Origin: Ensifer sp. BR816 | GTDB lineage: Bacteria > Pseudomonadota > Alphaproteobacteria > Rhizobiales > Rhizobiaceae | NCBI RefSeq assembly: GCF_000378985.1 | Contig: NZ_KB905370.1 | Coordinates: 124,001-188,000, forward strand | Length of the DNA: 64,000 bases | Direction: 5' to 3' | Part shown: positions 17,829 through 27,275 of the stretch, in pieces | How positions within the stretch are numbered: the stretch's first letter is position 1 | Layout: each line of letters begins with the position of its first letter | The notes under the pieces: model-generated | What the model saw: only the letters and a program-made list of their open reading frames with translations | Told to the model about the DNA's origin: nothing | Database searches by the model: none | Translations under genes and position numbers: made by a program

Positions 17829-17854
17829 GCGGAGATCGCAGGCGCGACCTCCGC
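17829..17854 (-). terminator. Rho-independent terminator behind the permease gene
   Basis: GCGGAGATCGC (17829-17839) pairs with GCGACCTCCGC (17844-17854) with one mismatch and a 4-base loop. On the minus strand it is followed by TTTTTATT. It sits between the permease and the ligase gene, so it would reduce rather than fully stop expression of the downstream operon, or the ligase has its own promoter. Confidence 0.75.
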
Positions 17855-17870
17855 CCCTCTTGATATTGTC

Positions 17871-19418
17871 CTAGACCTCGCCGACGGCCTTTTCGGCGGC
17901 GGCGATCTCCGCCTGGCGGCGCGCGACCTCAGCACCGATCGGCGGCCCGCGGAAGCGGCGGCTCTCGAAACCGAACCAGATAATGCCGGTGACGACCAGG
18001 AAGCCGACGGTGATGTAGAGAGCCCAGTCGTTCGGCGGCTGGATGCCGAGGACGAAGATCAGCACCATCGCGATGATCGACAGGATGGCGAAGAGCTTGA
18101 ACATGCCCTCGCCGAGGTTCCAGGGGCCCATCTTGTCCCACTTCGAGGTTCCCCAGGCGAAAAGGCCGAGCGTGATCGGGATCGCGAAGGAGAAGAACAG
18201 GAAGATGACGGTGCAGGAGACGACGATCGTATAGACCGGCGTTTCGCCGATCGAGACGAGCGACGAGCCCCAGACGAACAGCACCGAGAGGACAGAACCC
18301 GTCCAGATGGCCGCAACCGGCGACCGGTGGGTCGGGCTCACCTTCGAGAGCGGCTTGGAGGCCGGCAGGCCGCCGTCACGGGAGAAGGCGAAGATCATGC
18401 GCGAGACCGAGGTGACCGTCGCCAGGCCGCACAGCCATTGGCTGACGAAGATGGCGAGGTAGAGGATGTCCTTGATGACCGGATGGACCTGCGCGTCCAT
18501 TGCCCAGAAGAACACGTTCCAGCCCTGCTTGGCAGCCTCGTCCATGTTCGGGATCATCAGCACGAAGGCGCACAGCATGATGTAGCCGAAAAGCGCCGAC
18601 CAAAGCACCGAGGAGACCATGCCGCGCGGCACCGATTCCGCTGCCTTGACCGTCTCCTCCGACGTATGGGCCGAAGCGTCATAGCCGGTGATCGTGTAGA
18701 TCGGCAGAAGCAGGCCGAGCAGGAACACCCAGGTTCCGGAAGTCTGCGGCCAGACGTTGCCGCCCGCCTCGCCCGAATAGTTCGAGAAGGTGAACAGCCG
18801 CCCGACCTCGTAGGTGTCGGCAGCCGCAAGGCAGACGATCGCCAGCAGGATCGAGGTGGCGAAGATCAGATAGCCCGAGAAGTCGGTGAGCTTCGCCGTC
18901 AGGCCGATGCCCATGTGGTTCACAAGCGCCTGCGCGCCGGTGATGATCGCCAGGAAGACGATGCGGGTCATCGTCGTGTCTTCCAGGCCGAAATAGGGTG
19001 TCCCGAACGAGCCCATGAAGAAGTAATAGGTGCCGACATTGATGGCGCCGAGAACCGTGACCAGGCCGAGGAGGTTGAACCACGCCGTCAGCCAGCCGGT
19101 GAAGCGGTTCCCGAGGATCGAACCCCAATGATAGAGCCCCCCGGCGGTCGGATAGGCCGAACTGATCTGCGCCATGGCGACGGCGAAGACGAGCGAGATG
19201 AAGCATCCGAGCGGCCAGCCGATGCCGATCGCCGCTCCGCCTGCACCGGCGGTCGCCTGCGCCAGCGAGTTGATGCCGCCTGACAGAATGCAAATGATCG
19301 AGAAGGACACGGCGAAATTCGAGAACTGGCTCATCCGCCGTTCCAGTTCCTGAGCGTAGCCCATCGAATGCAGGATGTGCAGATCCTGCTTCTTATCGGT
19401 TTCGGAATAGTCTGACAT
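17871..19418 (-). CDS. APC-superfamily amino acid / amine permease
   Basis: 515-aa inner-membrane transporter with about 12 hydrophobic segments. The first, near residue 35, is SNFAVSFSIICILSGGINSL, and SSAYPTAGGLYHWGS is the conserved region after TM2-3. The N- and C-termini are charged and cytoplasmic-looking. The pattern matches the GABA/amine permease branch (amino acid/choline transporter family). I start at the ATG at 19418, preceded by CAGGGG; an upstream in-frame ATG lacks a site. Its position between the amidohydrolase and the ligase suggests it imports the amine used by the pathway. Confidence 0.9.
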   Translation of the reverse strand: MSDYSETDKKQDLHILHSMGYAQELERRMSQFSNFAVSFSIICILSGGINSLAQATAGAGGAAIGIGWPLGCFISLVFAVAMAQISSAYPTAGGLYHWGSILGNRFTGWLTAWFNLLGLVTVLGAINVGTYYFFMGSFGTPYFGLEDTTMTRIVFLAIITGAQALVNHMGIGLTAKLTDFSGYLIFATSILLAIVCLAAADTYEVGRLFTFSNYSGEAGGNVWPQTSGTWVFLLGLLLPIYTITGYDASAHTSEETVKAAESVPRGMVSSVLWSALFGYIMLCAFVLMIPNMDEAAKQGWNVFFWAMDAQVHPVIKDILYLAIFVSQWLCGLATVTSVSRMIFAFSRDGGLPASKPLSKVSPTHRSPVAAIWTGSVLSVLFVWGSSLVSIGETPVYTIVVSCTVIFLFFSFAIPITLGLFAWGTSKWDKMGPWNLGEGMFKLFAILSIIAMVLIFVLGIQPPNDWALYITVGFLVVTGIIWFGFESRRFRGPPIGAEVARRQAEIAAAEKAVGEV

Positions 19419-19525
19419 CTTTTTCCCCTGTTTCTCCTGACCCGGCGCGCTATTGCGAAAGGTCACGTCACCACCTGTTCCGGCACGGGAACAGGAACCG
19501 CGGCTTTGCCGCTCCCCTGGGTCTT

Positions 19526-20350
19526 TTATTGTTTCGGAAGGGCGGCCGCGCTTCTGGCGAGCAACCCTTCCAGATAATCGGCCATGACCCTTTGGCCGAT
19601 CTCGTTGCGAATGAGATCGTTCCTGATCTCGATCATCACGTTCGGCAGCCCATGACGGACGCCGTATTCTATCAAGCTGTGCGTTACCCCGTCTGCCGGC
19701 CCGTAGGGCTCGTTGCGGCGGATGTCGTATGCGACCCCTCCAGTGGTGGCGACCGCCAGCATGCGATCGGCGAGCCGGCTGTCGGCGTCGTGCAGGATGC
19801 CGAGTTCCACGCTGCGCGGCTTACCGAAATAGACCGGCGTGAAGCTGTGCATGGTGACGAGGATGGGTTGCCGACCTACCGCCTTGCGGCCGACGACGAA
19901 CGCGGACACCGCATCGTGGAACGGCAAATAGATTTCGTCGACGCGCGCCTGGCGCTCCGCAGCCGACATCGTCCGGTTTCCCGGCACCTCGTAGACTTCG
20001 CTGACGACGGGCGTGGCCGCATCGGACTCGGGCGGCCTGTTGCAGTCATAGACGAGGCGCGAAAAACGCTGATGGATGAGCGTGCCGTCCAGCTTCCCGG
20101 CCAGCAGCCGCGAAACCGCCAGCGCGCCCGGGTCCCAGGCGATGTGGCTCTCAAGCGCTTCCTTGGGAAGCCCGAGCGTTCCGAGACGTTCGGGCAGTCG
20201 GCTGGACGCGTGCTCGCAGACGAAGAGGAAATTTCCCTCCGCATCGGCATTCTCAATGGCGACCGGGTCGCCTTCTGCCTGCGTCAAAAGCCCCGTCAAA
20301 ACCGGCCCCCATTGCCTCGTCAGACGCTCACAATGAAAAGAATTCTTCAC
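19526..20350 (-). CDS. N-formylglutamate amidohydrolase family protein
   Basis: About 274 aa with the family fold: FVCEHASSRLP, HIAWDPGA, RLVYDCNRPP and the metal-site region VTMHSFTPVYFGKPR. Characterised members release glutamate from N-formylglutamate, but in this operon a gamma-glutamyl amide is an attractive substrate (inference). The start is uncertain. A TTG at 20371 lies inside the operator-like inverted repeat, so I prefer GTG at 20350; TTG at 20299, behind a G-rich stretch, is also possible. First gene of the minus-strand operon, divergent from the RpiR regulator. Confidence 0.8.
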   Translation of the reverse strand: MKNSFHCERLTRQWGPVLTGLLTQAEGDPVAIENADAEGNFLFVCEHASSRLPERLGTLGLPKEALESHIAWDPGALAVSRLLAGKLDGTLIHQRFSRLVYDCNRPPESDAATPVVSEVYEVPGNRTMSAAERQARVDEIYLPFHDAVSAFVVGRKAVGRQPILVTMHSFTPVYFGKPRSVELGILHDADSRLADRMLAVATTGGVAYDIRRNEPYGPADGVTHSLIEYGVRHGLPNVMIEIRNDLIRNEIGQRVMADYLEGLLARSAAALPKQ

Positions 20351-20363
20351 GAATCGGCGGGTG

Positions 20364-20403
20364 TCAATCAAAAACTGAAGAGATCGTTTCAGATTTTGAT
20401 TGA
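20364..20403. promoter_or_regulatory. 16-bp inverted repeat, probable RpiR operator
   Basis: TCAATCAAAAACTGAA (20364-20379), 8-bp spacer, TTCAGATTTTGATTGA (20388-20403), with one mismatch between arms. It is centred in the divergent promoter region between the amidohydrolase operon and the RpiR gene. AT-rich dyads like this are typical regulator targets, so it probably controls both directions. Confidence 0.75.
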
Positions 20404-20462
20404 CTCCGATTGCGGCTGCGATGTTTAATTTCCTTCAAGCTGGCAAAGACCGGCTGAGGGGC

Positions 20463-21347
20463 ATGATATTGAACGGCAACACGGCATCCATGACGGTGTC
20501 GGATGTGATCAACGCACATTTCGCGGCGCTGACGCGCGCCGAGAAGCGTTTGGCGGAGACACTTCTCGACAACTATCCGGTCTCCGGGCTCGGTTCGATC
20601 ACCACGGTCGCCGAGAACGCCGGCGTTTCGACGCCGACGGTGGCGCGTATGGTTCAGAAGCTGGGCTTCCGCGGCTTTCCCGATTTCCAGTCGAGGCTCC
20701 ACCAGGAACTGGAGGCGACGATCTCCAATCCGATCGCCAAGCACGATCGCTGGGCAGCGAGCGCACCGGGCACCCATATCCTCAACCGCTTCGCCGATGC
20801 CATCATGGGCAACATGCGCCAGACGCTGTCGCAGATTGAACCCGGCGAATTCGATCGGGCGGCTGCCTTCATCGCCGACCGCAAGCGGAATATCTATCTC
20901 GTCGGCGGCCGCATCACCCGCTCGATGGCGGACTATCTCTTCACCCATCTCCAGGTCATCCGAACCGGCGTCACGCAGATCGCCGCCAATCCGAGTTCCT
21001 GGCCGCACTACGTCCTCGATATGAAACAGGGCGACGTCCTCATTCTGTTCGATATCCGCCGCTATGAACAGGAAATGGAGACTCTCGCCCGTTCCGCGCG
21101 CAGCCGCGGCGTCGAGATCATCCTCTTCACCGACCAATGGGGTTCGCCCGTCGCCAAGTCCGCTTCCAAGGCCTTCCGCGCCCAGATCGAGGTGCCCTCG
21201 GCCTGGGACAGCTCGGTCATGCTGCTGTTTCTTGTCGAGGCGCTGATCGAGGCGGTGCAGAGCTCGAATTGGGACGAAACGAGGGATCGAATGAAGGCTC
21301 TCGAGGGCCTCTTCGATTCGACACGCATCTTTCGCAAGCCAGGCTAG
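20463..21347 (+). CDS. MurR/RpiR family transcriptional regulator
   Basis: About 294 aa. The N-terminal HTH_6 domain (about 10-80) includes LTRAEKRLAETLLDNYP and the recognition region AGVSTPTVARMVQKLGFRGFPDF. The C-terminal SIS domain (about 115-255) includes NIYLVGGRITRSMADYL and DVLILFDIRRYEQE. RpiR regulators sense phosphosugars or other metabolites through the SIS domain. I start at the ATG at 20463 because GAGGGG lies just upstream and the domain begins soon after; ATGs at 20421 and 20490 are less well placed. Probable regulator of both the divergent operon and the importer downstream. Confidence 0.88.
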   Translation: MILNGNTASMTVSDVINAHFAALTRAEKRLAETLLDNYPVSGLGSITTVAENAGVSTPTVARMVQKLGFRGFPDFQSRLHQELEATISNPIAKHDRWAASAPGTHILNRFADAIMGNMRQTLSQIEPGEFDRAAAFIADRKRNIYLVGGRITRSMADYLFTHLQVIRTGVTQIAANPSSWPHYVLDMKQGDVLILFDIRRYEQEMETLARSARSRGVEIILFTDQWGSPVAKSASKAFRAQIEVPSAWDSSVMLLFLVEALIEAVQSSNWDETRDRMKALEGLFDSTRIFRKPG

Positions 21348-21540
21348 GAGGTACCGGTCGAAGTCCAAGTGTCCGGACGAAGGATTGAGGGTGCAAGGCG
21401 CGCCGTGCACTCCTTGGAGCGCAAGCCCATCGGAAACGGCGTTCTCGCCGCAAACGGGAAAACGGCCTGTCACACAAGTTTCATCGCGCCACATTAACAG
21501 CATCGCCGAAATTGACTGAAAACCCATAAGGAGAACGCCA

Positions 21541-22647
21541 GTGATTTCAATGACTCAACGCCTGCTCTCGCTCTCGACCGCCATGTTGCTGGCAACCACG
21601 GCAGTGGCCGTCGCCGAGCCGAGCGAAGAGCTTATCGCCGCCGCCAAGAAGGAAGGCATGCTGACCACCATCGCCCTGCCCCACGACTGGTGCGGCTATG
21701 GCGACGTCATCGCTTCGTTCAAGGCCAAGTATCCGGAAATCCAGGTCAACGAACTGAACCCGGATGCCGGCTCGGCTGACGAAGTCGAAGCCGTCAAAGC
21801 CAACAAGGACAACAAGGGCCCGCAGGCTCCCGATGTTGTCGACGTCGGCCTCGCCTTCGGTCCGCAGATGAAGGCCGAAGGCCTGCTGCAGCCCTACAAG
21901 GTCTCCACCTGGGACGACATTCCGGACAGCGTCAAGGATGCGGAAGGCTTCTGGTACGGCGACTATTACGGCGTGATGTCCTTCCTCGTGAACAAGGACC
22001 TCGTCGCCAATTCGCCGAAGGACTGGGCCGATCTGCTGAAGCCGGAATATGCCGGCCAGGTGGCGCTTGCCGGCGATCCGCGCGCATCCAACCAGGCGAT
22101 CCTCGGCGTTCTCGCCGCCGGCCTCGCCAAGGGCGCGAAGGCCGGGAAGGAAGCCGGTGAAGCCGGTCTCGGCTATTTTGCCGAACTGAACAAGGCCGGC
22201 AATTTCGTTCCGGTCATCGGCAAGTCCGGGACGCTGGCCCAGGGCTCGACCCCCATCATCGTTGCATGGGACTACAACGCCCTCGGCTGGGGCAAGACGC
22301 TCAACGGCAACCCGCCGACCGAAGTCGTCGTTCCGGCAAGCGGCGTTCTGGCCGGCGTCTACGTTCAGGGCATCTCGGCCTATGCGCCGCACCCGAATGC
22401 AGCCAAGCTGTGGATGGAGCACCTCTATTCCGACGAAGGTCAGCTCGGCTGGCTGAAGGGCTTCTGCCACCCGGCTCGCTTCAACGCGATGGTCAAGGCC
22501 GGCAAGGTTCCGAAGGAACTGATCGATGCCCTGCCGCCGGCAGCGGCTTATGAAAAGGCCTACTTCCCGACGCTGGAAGAGGTCGACGCGAACAAGGCCG
22601 CGGTGACCGGCGGTTGGGATTCCGTCGTCGGCGCAAACGTCCAGTAA
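21541..22647 (+). CDS. ABC transporter substrate-binding protein (PotD/AfuA-like)
   Basis: 368-aa periplasmic binding protein with a signal peptide (RLLSLSTAMLLATTAVAVAEP). The mature part opens LIAAAKKEGMLTTIALPHDW and continues VNELNPDAGSADEVEAVKAN, the pattern of the iron/polyamine/thiamine-type binding proteins. The GTG start at 21541 has AAGGAG seven bases upstream; an ATG three codons later is too far from it. It is the first gene of a binding protein-permease-permease-ATPase operon, separated from the permeases by a strong hairpin. The ligand is unknown; adjacency to RpiR and the amine operon hints at an amine. Confidence 0.88.
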   Translation: MISMTQRLLSLSTAMLLATTAVAVAEPSEELIAAAKKEGMLTTIALPHDWCGYGDVIASFKAKYPEIQVNELNPDAGSADEVEAVKANKDNKGPQAPDVVDVGLAFGPQMKAEGLLQPYKVSTWDDIPDSVKDAEGFWYGDYYGVMSFLVNKDLVANSPKDWADLLKPEYAGQVALAGDPRASNQAILGVLAAGLAKGAKAGKEAGEAGLGYFAELNKAGNFVPVIGKSGTLAQGSTPIIVAWDYNALGWGKTLNGNPPTEVVVPASGVLAGVYVQGISAYAPHPNAAKLWMEHLYSDEGQLGWLKGFCHPARFNAMVKAGKVPKELIDALPPAAAYEKAYFPTLEEVDANKAAVTGGWDSVVGANVQ

Positions 22648-22664
22648 GCGCTTCCGCAATCATG

Positions 22665-22694
22665 CCGCCCCGGCCGGTTCTCCGGCCGGGGCGG
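22665..22694 (+). other. 13-bp perfect hairpin between binding-protein and permease genes
   Basis: CCGCCCCGGCCGG (22665-22677), loop TTCT, CCGGCCGGGGCGG (22682-22694). There is no T-tract. In ABC operons such stems stabilise the upstream mRNA or attenuate read-through, giving more binding protein than permease. Confidence 0.75.
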
Positions 22695-22760
22695 ATAGGA
22701 TATGCATAGGAAATTCAATGAACGGCCGCGTCTGTAGCGCGGCTTCTCGGGGCGAACGGA

Positions 22761-23642
22761 ATGTCATCTGCTCACACCGGCGCCAGGCCGCCTGCGCGTC
22801 GTCTTCCGCTTCACTGGCTGGGCATCCTGCCCTTTACCGCTTTCGTGACGCTTTTTCTCCTTCTGCCGACGATGAAGATCGTGGTCGGCGCCTTTCAGAC
22901 AGCAGACGGCAGCTTCACGCTCGACAATATCTACGGCCTGTTCACGCCTTCGATCCTCGCGGCCTATTGGATCTCCATCAAGATCAGCATCGCCTCGGCG
23001 CTTCTCGGCTGTCTGACTGGCTTTGCCGTCTCCTCGGCCGTGGTTTTCGGCGGATTGCCGAAATGGATCCGCGGACCGCTGCTGACCTTTTCCGGCGTCG
23101 CCTCCAACTTTGCAGGCGTACCGCTGGCCTTCGCCTTTCTCGCAACCCTCGGGCCGGTCGGCATCCTCAGCGTCTTCCTGCGCTCGGAGCTTGGCGTCGA
23201 TCTGAGGGCGCTCGGCTTCAACCTGCTGTCCTTCTGGGGCCTGACTATCACCTACCTCTTCTTCCAGATCCCGTTGATGATCCTCATCATCACGCCCGCG
23301 CTCGACGGTTTGAAGCGTGAATGGCGCGAGGCGGCCGCGATCCTCGGCGCCACCGGCCTGCAGTATTGGCGGATGGTCGCCTTCCCGATCCTGCTGCCTT
23401 CAATTCTCGGAACTCTGGCGCTTCTCTTCGCCAATGCCTTCGGCGCCGTCGCGACGGCAATCGCGCTCACCGGCTCGTCGCTGTCGATCGTGCCCATCCT
23501 GCTCTTCGCCCAGATCCGCGGCGACGTGCTCGGCAATCCCCATCTCGGCTACGCGCTCGCTTTCGGCATGATCGTCGTCACGGGCATCGCCAACGCGATC
23601 TATATCTGGCTTCGCGCCCGCAGCGAAAGGTGGCTGAAATGA
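22761..23642 (+). CDS. ABC transporter permease (first subunit)
   Basis: 293-aa inner-membrane permease with about six hydrophobic segments, beginning WLGILPFTAFVTLFLLLP. The EAA loop region reads WREAAAILGATGLQYWRMVAFPILLPS, the contact site for the ATPase. It belongs to the PotB/CysT-like group. The stop overlaps the next permease start by four bases (ATGA), so the two subunits are translationally coupled and form a heterodimer. Confidence 0.92.
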   Translation: MSSAHTGARPPARRLPLHWLGILPFTAFVTLFLLLPTMKIVVGAFQTADGSFTLDNIYGLFTPSILAAYWISIKISIASALLGCLTGFAVSSAVVFGGLPKWIRGPLLTFSGVASNFAGVPLAFAFLATLGPVGILSVFLRSELGVDLRALGFNLLSFWGLTITYLFFQIPLMILIITPALDGLKREWREAAAILGATGLQYWRMVAFPILLPSILGTLALLFANAFGAVATAIALTGSSLSIVPILLFAQIRGDVLGNPHLGYALAFGMIVVTGIANAIYIWLRARSERWLK

Positions 23643-24421
23643 GGAAGATCTGGGCTTGGGGCGCCCTCCTTTTCGGCATCCTCTATTTCACCCTGCCGCT
23701 CATCGGCATGACCAACTTCTCGCTGAAGATGCGGCGCGGCGAGTATTCTTTCGATGCCTACGCGAAGGTTTTCGGCGATCCGCGCTTCCAGGAAACCTTC
23801 ACCTATTCCGTGGCGCAGGCGCTCTTCACCATCGCCTTCGGCGTGCTGCTCGTCGTACCGACTGCCTATTGGGTCCGGCTCAAGCTGCCGCGGCTGCGTC
23901 CCTACATCGAGTTCATTACGCTGCTGCCGCTGGTCATTCCGGCAATTGTCATCGTTTTCGGCTATATCCGGCTCTACAACACGTCGAGCTGGTTGCCGCT
24001 GACAGGCTCCGCTTTCGGCACCGATATACTGCTGATGTTCGGCTATGCCACGCTCGCGCTACCATACATGTATCGCGCGGTGGATACGGGTCTCAGGACA
24101 ATCGACGTCGCCACGCTGACCGAAGCCGCCCAGAGTCTGGGAGCCGGATGGGCCACGATCCTGGCGCGGATCATCCTGCCGAACGTGCTCGTCGCAGTGC
24201 TCTCCGGCGCCTTCCTGACCTTCGCCATCGTCATAGGCGAGTTCACCATGGCAGCACTGCTGAACAAGCCGGCCTTCGGCCCCTATATGCAGCTCCTCGG
24301 TGCCAACCGCGCCTATGAGCCGGCTGCACTCGCCGTCATCGCATTCGGCATCACCTGGGGCTGCCTCGGCCTCATCCAGCTCGTCTCGCGCTTCCAGAAA
24401 AGCGCGCCTCCCAAGGCCTGA
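23639..24421 (+). CDS. ABC transporter permease (second subunit)
   Basis: 260-aa permease starting MRKIWAWGALLFGILYFTLP. It has about six membrane segments and the EAA motif TEAAQSLGAGWATILARIILPN. PotC-type partner of the preceding gene. The in-frame reading extends far upstream, but the ATG at 23639 overlaps the previous stop (ATGA) and matches where the first membrane helix begins. Confidence 0.92.
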   Translation: MRKIWAWGALLFGILYFTLPLIGMTNFSLKMRRGEYSFDAYAKVFGDPRFQETFTYSVAQALFTIAFGVLLVVPTAYWVRLKLPRLRPYIEFITLLPLVIPAIVIVFGYIRLYNTSSWLPLTGSAFGTDILLMFGYATLALPYMYRAVDTGLRTIDVATLTEAAQSLGAGWATILARIILPNVLVAVLSGAFLTFAIVIGEFTMAALLNKPAFGPYMQLLGANRAYEPAALAVIAFGITWGCLGLIQLVSRFQKSAPPKA

Positions 24422-24433
24422 GGACCCATCCGC

Positions 24434-25495
24434 ATGAGTTTCCTGTCACTGACCAACATCAAAAAATCCTTCGGCCCCGTACAGGTCGTGCATGATTTCA
24501 ACATGGTCATCGAGAAGGGCGAGTTCGTCTCCTTCCTCGGCCCTTCCGGTTGCGGCAAGACGACGATCCTGCGCATGATCGCAGGCTTCGAGACGCCATC
24601 CGGCGGCTCGATCGTCATTAACGGCACCGACCAGGGCACGCTGAAGCCGAACCAGCGCAACATCGGCATGGTGTTCCAAGCCTATGCGCTTTTCCCAAAT
24701 ATGAACGTGCATGACAATGTCGCCTTCGGCCTCAAGGTGGCCGGCGCGTCCAAAGCGGACATTGATACACGGGTGAAGCAGATGCTCGGGCTCATCAAGC
24801 TCGAGCACCTGGCGGACCGCTTCCCCTATCAACTGTCCGGCGGCCAGCAGCAGCGTGTGGCGCTCGCCCGCGCGCTTGCCGTGAAGCCGCAAGTGCTGCT
24901 GCTCGACGAGCCGCTTTCGGCGCTCGATGCGAAGATCCGCATCTCGCTGCGCGAAGAAATCCGGCAGATCCAGCAGCAGCTCGGCATCACCACGGTGTTC
25001 GTGACGCATGACCAGGAGGAGGCCCTTTCGGTCTCCGACCGTATCGTCGTGATGAACGCCGGACGCGCCGACCAGATCGGCACGCCCTTCGAGATCTACA
25101 ACACGCCGGCAACCCGTTTCGTCGCCTCCTTCGTCGGCACACTCAATATCATCGAAGCAAAGGTCGTCGACCCGGCGGCCGGCTCCGTCACCATCGGCGG
25201 CCGACCGGTCTTGCTGAAAGAGGGGATCGCCAGTCACAAAGGCGGCGACAGCATCTCGCTGGCGCTCCGGCCGGAAGCGGGCTCGATCGCCGACGGATCG
25301 AGGGGCGATACCGCGCTCCCGGGCGAAGTCGTCTCCACGAGCTTCCTGGGCTCGGTCATCCGCACCCGGCTTCGCGTCGGCGGCGACGTCATCTCCTTCG
25401 ACATGTTCAACAATCCAGGCATCGTCCCCCCGGTTGCAGGCGAGAACGTCACGCTCCGCTTCGCCGCCAAGGACCTGCTGGTCATTCGCGAGTAG
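24434..25495 (+). CDS. ABC transporter ATP-binding protein (PotA-like)
   Basis: 353 aa. Walker A GPSGCGKTT at residues 36-44, Q-loop VFQAYALFPNM, signature LSGGQQQRVALARAL, Walker B VLLLDEPLSALD and the H-loop VFVTHDQEEAL. A C-terminal TOBE-like domain (about 240-350) is typical of PotA/FbpC/CysA-type subunits. It energises the two preceding permeases. It starts 13 bp after the permease stop and is the last gene of the operon. No terminator is visible before the ribH2 promoter. Confidence 0.93.
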   Translation: MSFLSLTNIKKSFGPVQVVHDFNMVIEKGEFVSFLGPSGCGKTTILRMIAGFETPSGGSIVINGTDQGTLKPNQRNIGMVFQAYALFPNMNVHDNVAFGLKVAGASKADIDTRVKQMLGLIKLEHLADRFPYQLSGGQQQRVALARALAVKPQVLLLDEPLSALDAKIRISLREEIRQIQQQLGITTVFVTHDQEEALSVSDRIVVMNAGRADQIGTPFEIYNTPATRFVASFVGTLNIIEAKVVDPAAGSVTIGGRPVLLKEGIASHKGGDSISLALRPEAGSIADGSRGDTALPGEVVSTSFLGSVIRTRLRVGGDVISFDMFNNPGIVPPVAGENVTLRFAAKDLLVIRE

Positions 25496-25580
25496 GAATG
25501 GGTCCGAAGCGATTTCGTCCGGCTACAGTCTTCCCGGAAAAATCTGTCGTGATTTCTCGCATTTTCGTCGGAGCCTGCGT

Positions 25581-25608
25581 TTGACGGGCGCCGATCTCTC
25601 TATATAGT
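25581..25608 (+). promoter_or_regulatory. Sigma-70-type promoter for the ribH2 riboswitch transcript
   Basis: TTGACG (25581-25586) and TATAGT (25603-25608) with a 16-bp spacer, just ahead of the riboswitch. The predicted transcript would start a few bases before the aptamer. Confidence 0.65.
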
Positions 25609-25615
25609 CGCACGC

Positions 25616-26338
<723 letters not shown>

Positions 26339-26363
26339 CGGACTTCGAATCGACACAAAAGAG

Positions 26364-26391
26364 AGGGCGCAGCCAGCTGGCGCGCCCTTTT
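26364..26391 (+). terminator. Rho-independent terminator of ribH2
   Basis: GGGCGC-A-GCC / GGC-GCGCCC stem with a single bulged A and an AGCT loop, followed by TTTT. It lies 26 bp past the ribH2 stop. The converging LuxR gene ends 32 bp further on. Confidence 0.8.
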
Positions 26392-26422
26392 GCGTTGCCA
26401 ATAAAGCGGCTGCCGACAGCTG

Positions 26423-27271
26423 TCAGTGGCCAAGATTCTTGATGTAGAGCGACAGCAGTTGCGTTTGCGAGGAAATTCCGAGCTTGCGATAGACATTGCG
26501 ACGATGGACTTTGACGGTCCCGGTCGAGATGCCGAGCCTCAATCCGATCGACTCCGACGAATGCCCCTGCAGGACCAGTTCGATGATTGCCGCTTCCCGA
26601 TCGGTGAGGTTGAGATGTTGCCAGACCCCGTCCGCGGGCGGATGCAAGGCCTTGCGGCGGCTGCGGCCGGTTTTCGCGAGCGCCGCGTCGAATCGGTCGT
26701 CGAGGTCGGCCCAATGATGGCGAGCGAGTGCGGCCACCAAGGGCTCGGCCCTCTTGAGCAGGGCGAACTCGGCGGTGCCGAAAGGGCCGGTCGCCTCCCG
26801 CCGCATCAGCGATAGCACGACGGTGACCTGTCCACTGACCGGCACGAAGAAGCCCACCTCCTCCGCAAGCCCGGTCTGCACATAATAGGTGCGGTAATAT
26901 TCGCTGGAGAAAAAGCGATCGGGCGCCAGCTCCCGCATTCGCCATACGCCAGGTCGCGGCGCGCAGGCGGCATGATAGAAGGGATCGAGCAGGTATGGAC
27001 CCGCCTGGTAGAGACTGACGAAGAGCACGTGGTCCTTGGCATCGAAAGTACTGTAGAGATCAAGCGGACGCTCCTTGCCACGATAGGCAAAGACGACGAC
27101 ATAATCGAAGGCTATCAAGCTCGACATCAGCCGGCGGAACGCGCTGCCGATGGCCTCATCGCCCATCGCCGAACCATTCATTAAAGGCGCCAGGGCCTGG
27201 AAAAGCTTCTCGAAGTCGACGCCCAAATCGCCCTCCCCCAGTCCCCTGCGCTGCCACTTGGACGGCCTCAC
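26423..27271 (-). CDS. LuxR-family transcriptional regulator (solo)
   Basis: 282 aa. The C-terminal LuxR HTH (about 220-280) reads LTDREAAIIELVLQGHSSESIGLRLGISTGTVKVH. The N-terminal half (FDYVVVFAYRGKERPL...) does not look like an acyl-homoserine-lactone domain, and no luxI gene is near, so another ligand is likely. The GTG start has AAGGAG ten bases upstream; a TTG seventeen codons in, behind GGGGGAGG, is an alternative. It is divergent from a PotABCD-type importer plus SDR, which it probably regulates. Confidence 0.85.
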   Translation of the reverse strand: MRPSKWQRRGLGEGDLGVDFEKLFQALAPLMNGSAMGDEAIGSAFRRLMSSLIAFDYVVVFAYRGKERPLDLYSTFDAKDHVLFVSLYQAGPYLLDPFYHAACAPRPGVWRMRELAPDRFFSSEYYRTYYVQTGLAEEVGFFVPVSGQVTVVLSLMRREATGPFGTAEFALLKRAEPLVAALARHHWADLDDRFDAALAKTGRSRRKALHPPADGVWQHLNLTDREAAIIELVLQGHSSESIGLRLGISTGTVKVHRRNVYRKLGISSQTQLLSLYIKNLGH

Positions 27272-27275
27272 GCAG

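Noticed and set aside
20364-21527. 387-aa open frame on the minus strand
   Set aside because: Antisense to the RpiR gene, whose HTH and SIS domains are clear.
21505-21530. Half-site-like TTTTCAGTCAATTT (minus strand) before the importer
   Set aside because: Only the first part resembles the RpiR dyad arm; no inverted partner, so not called an operator.
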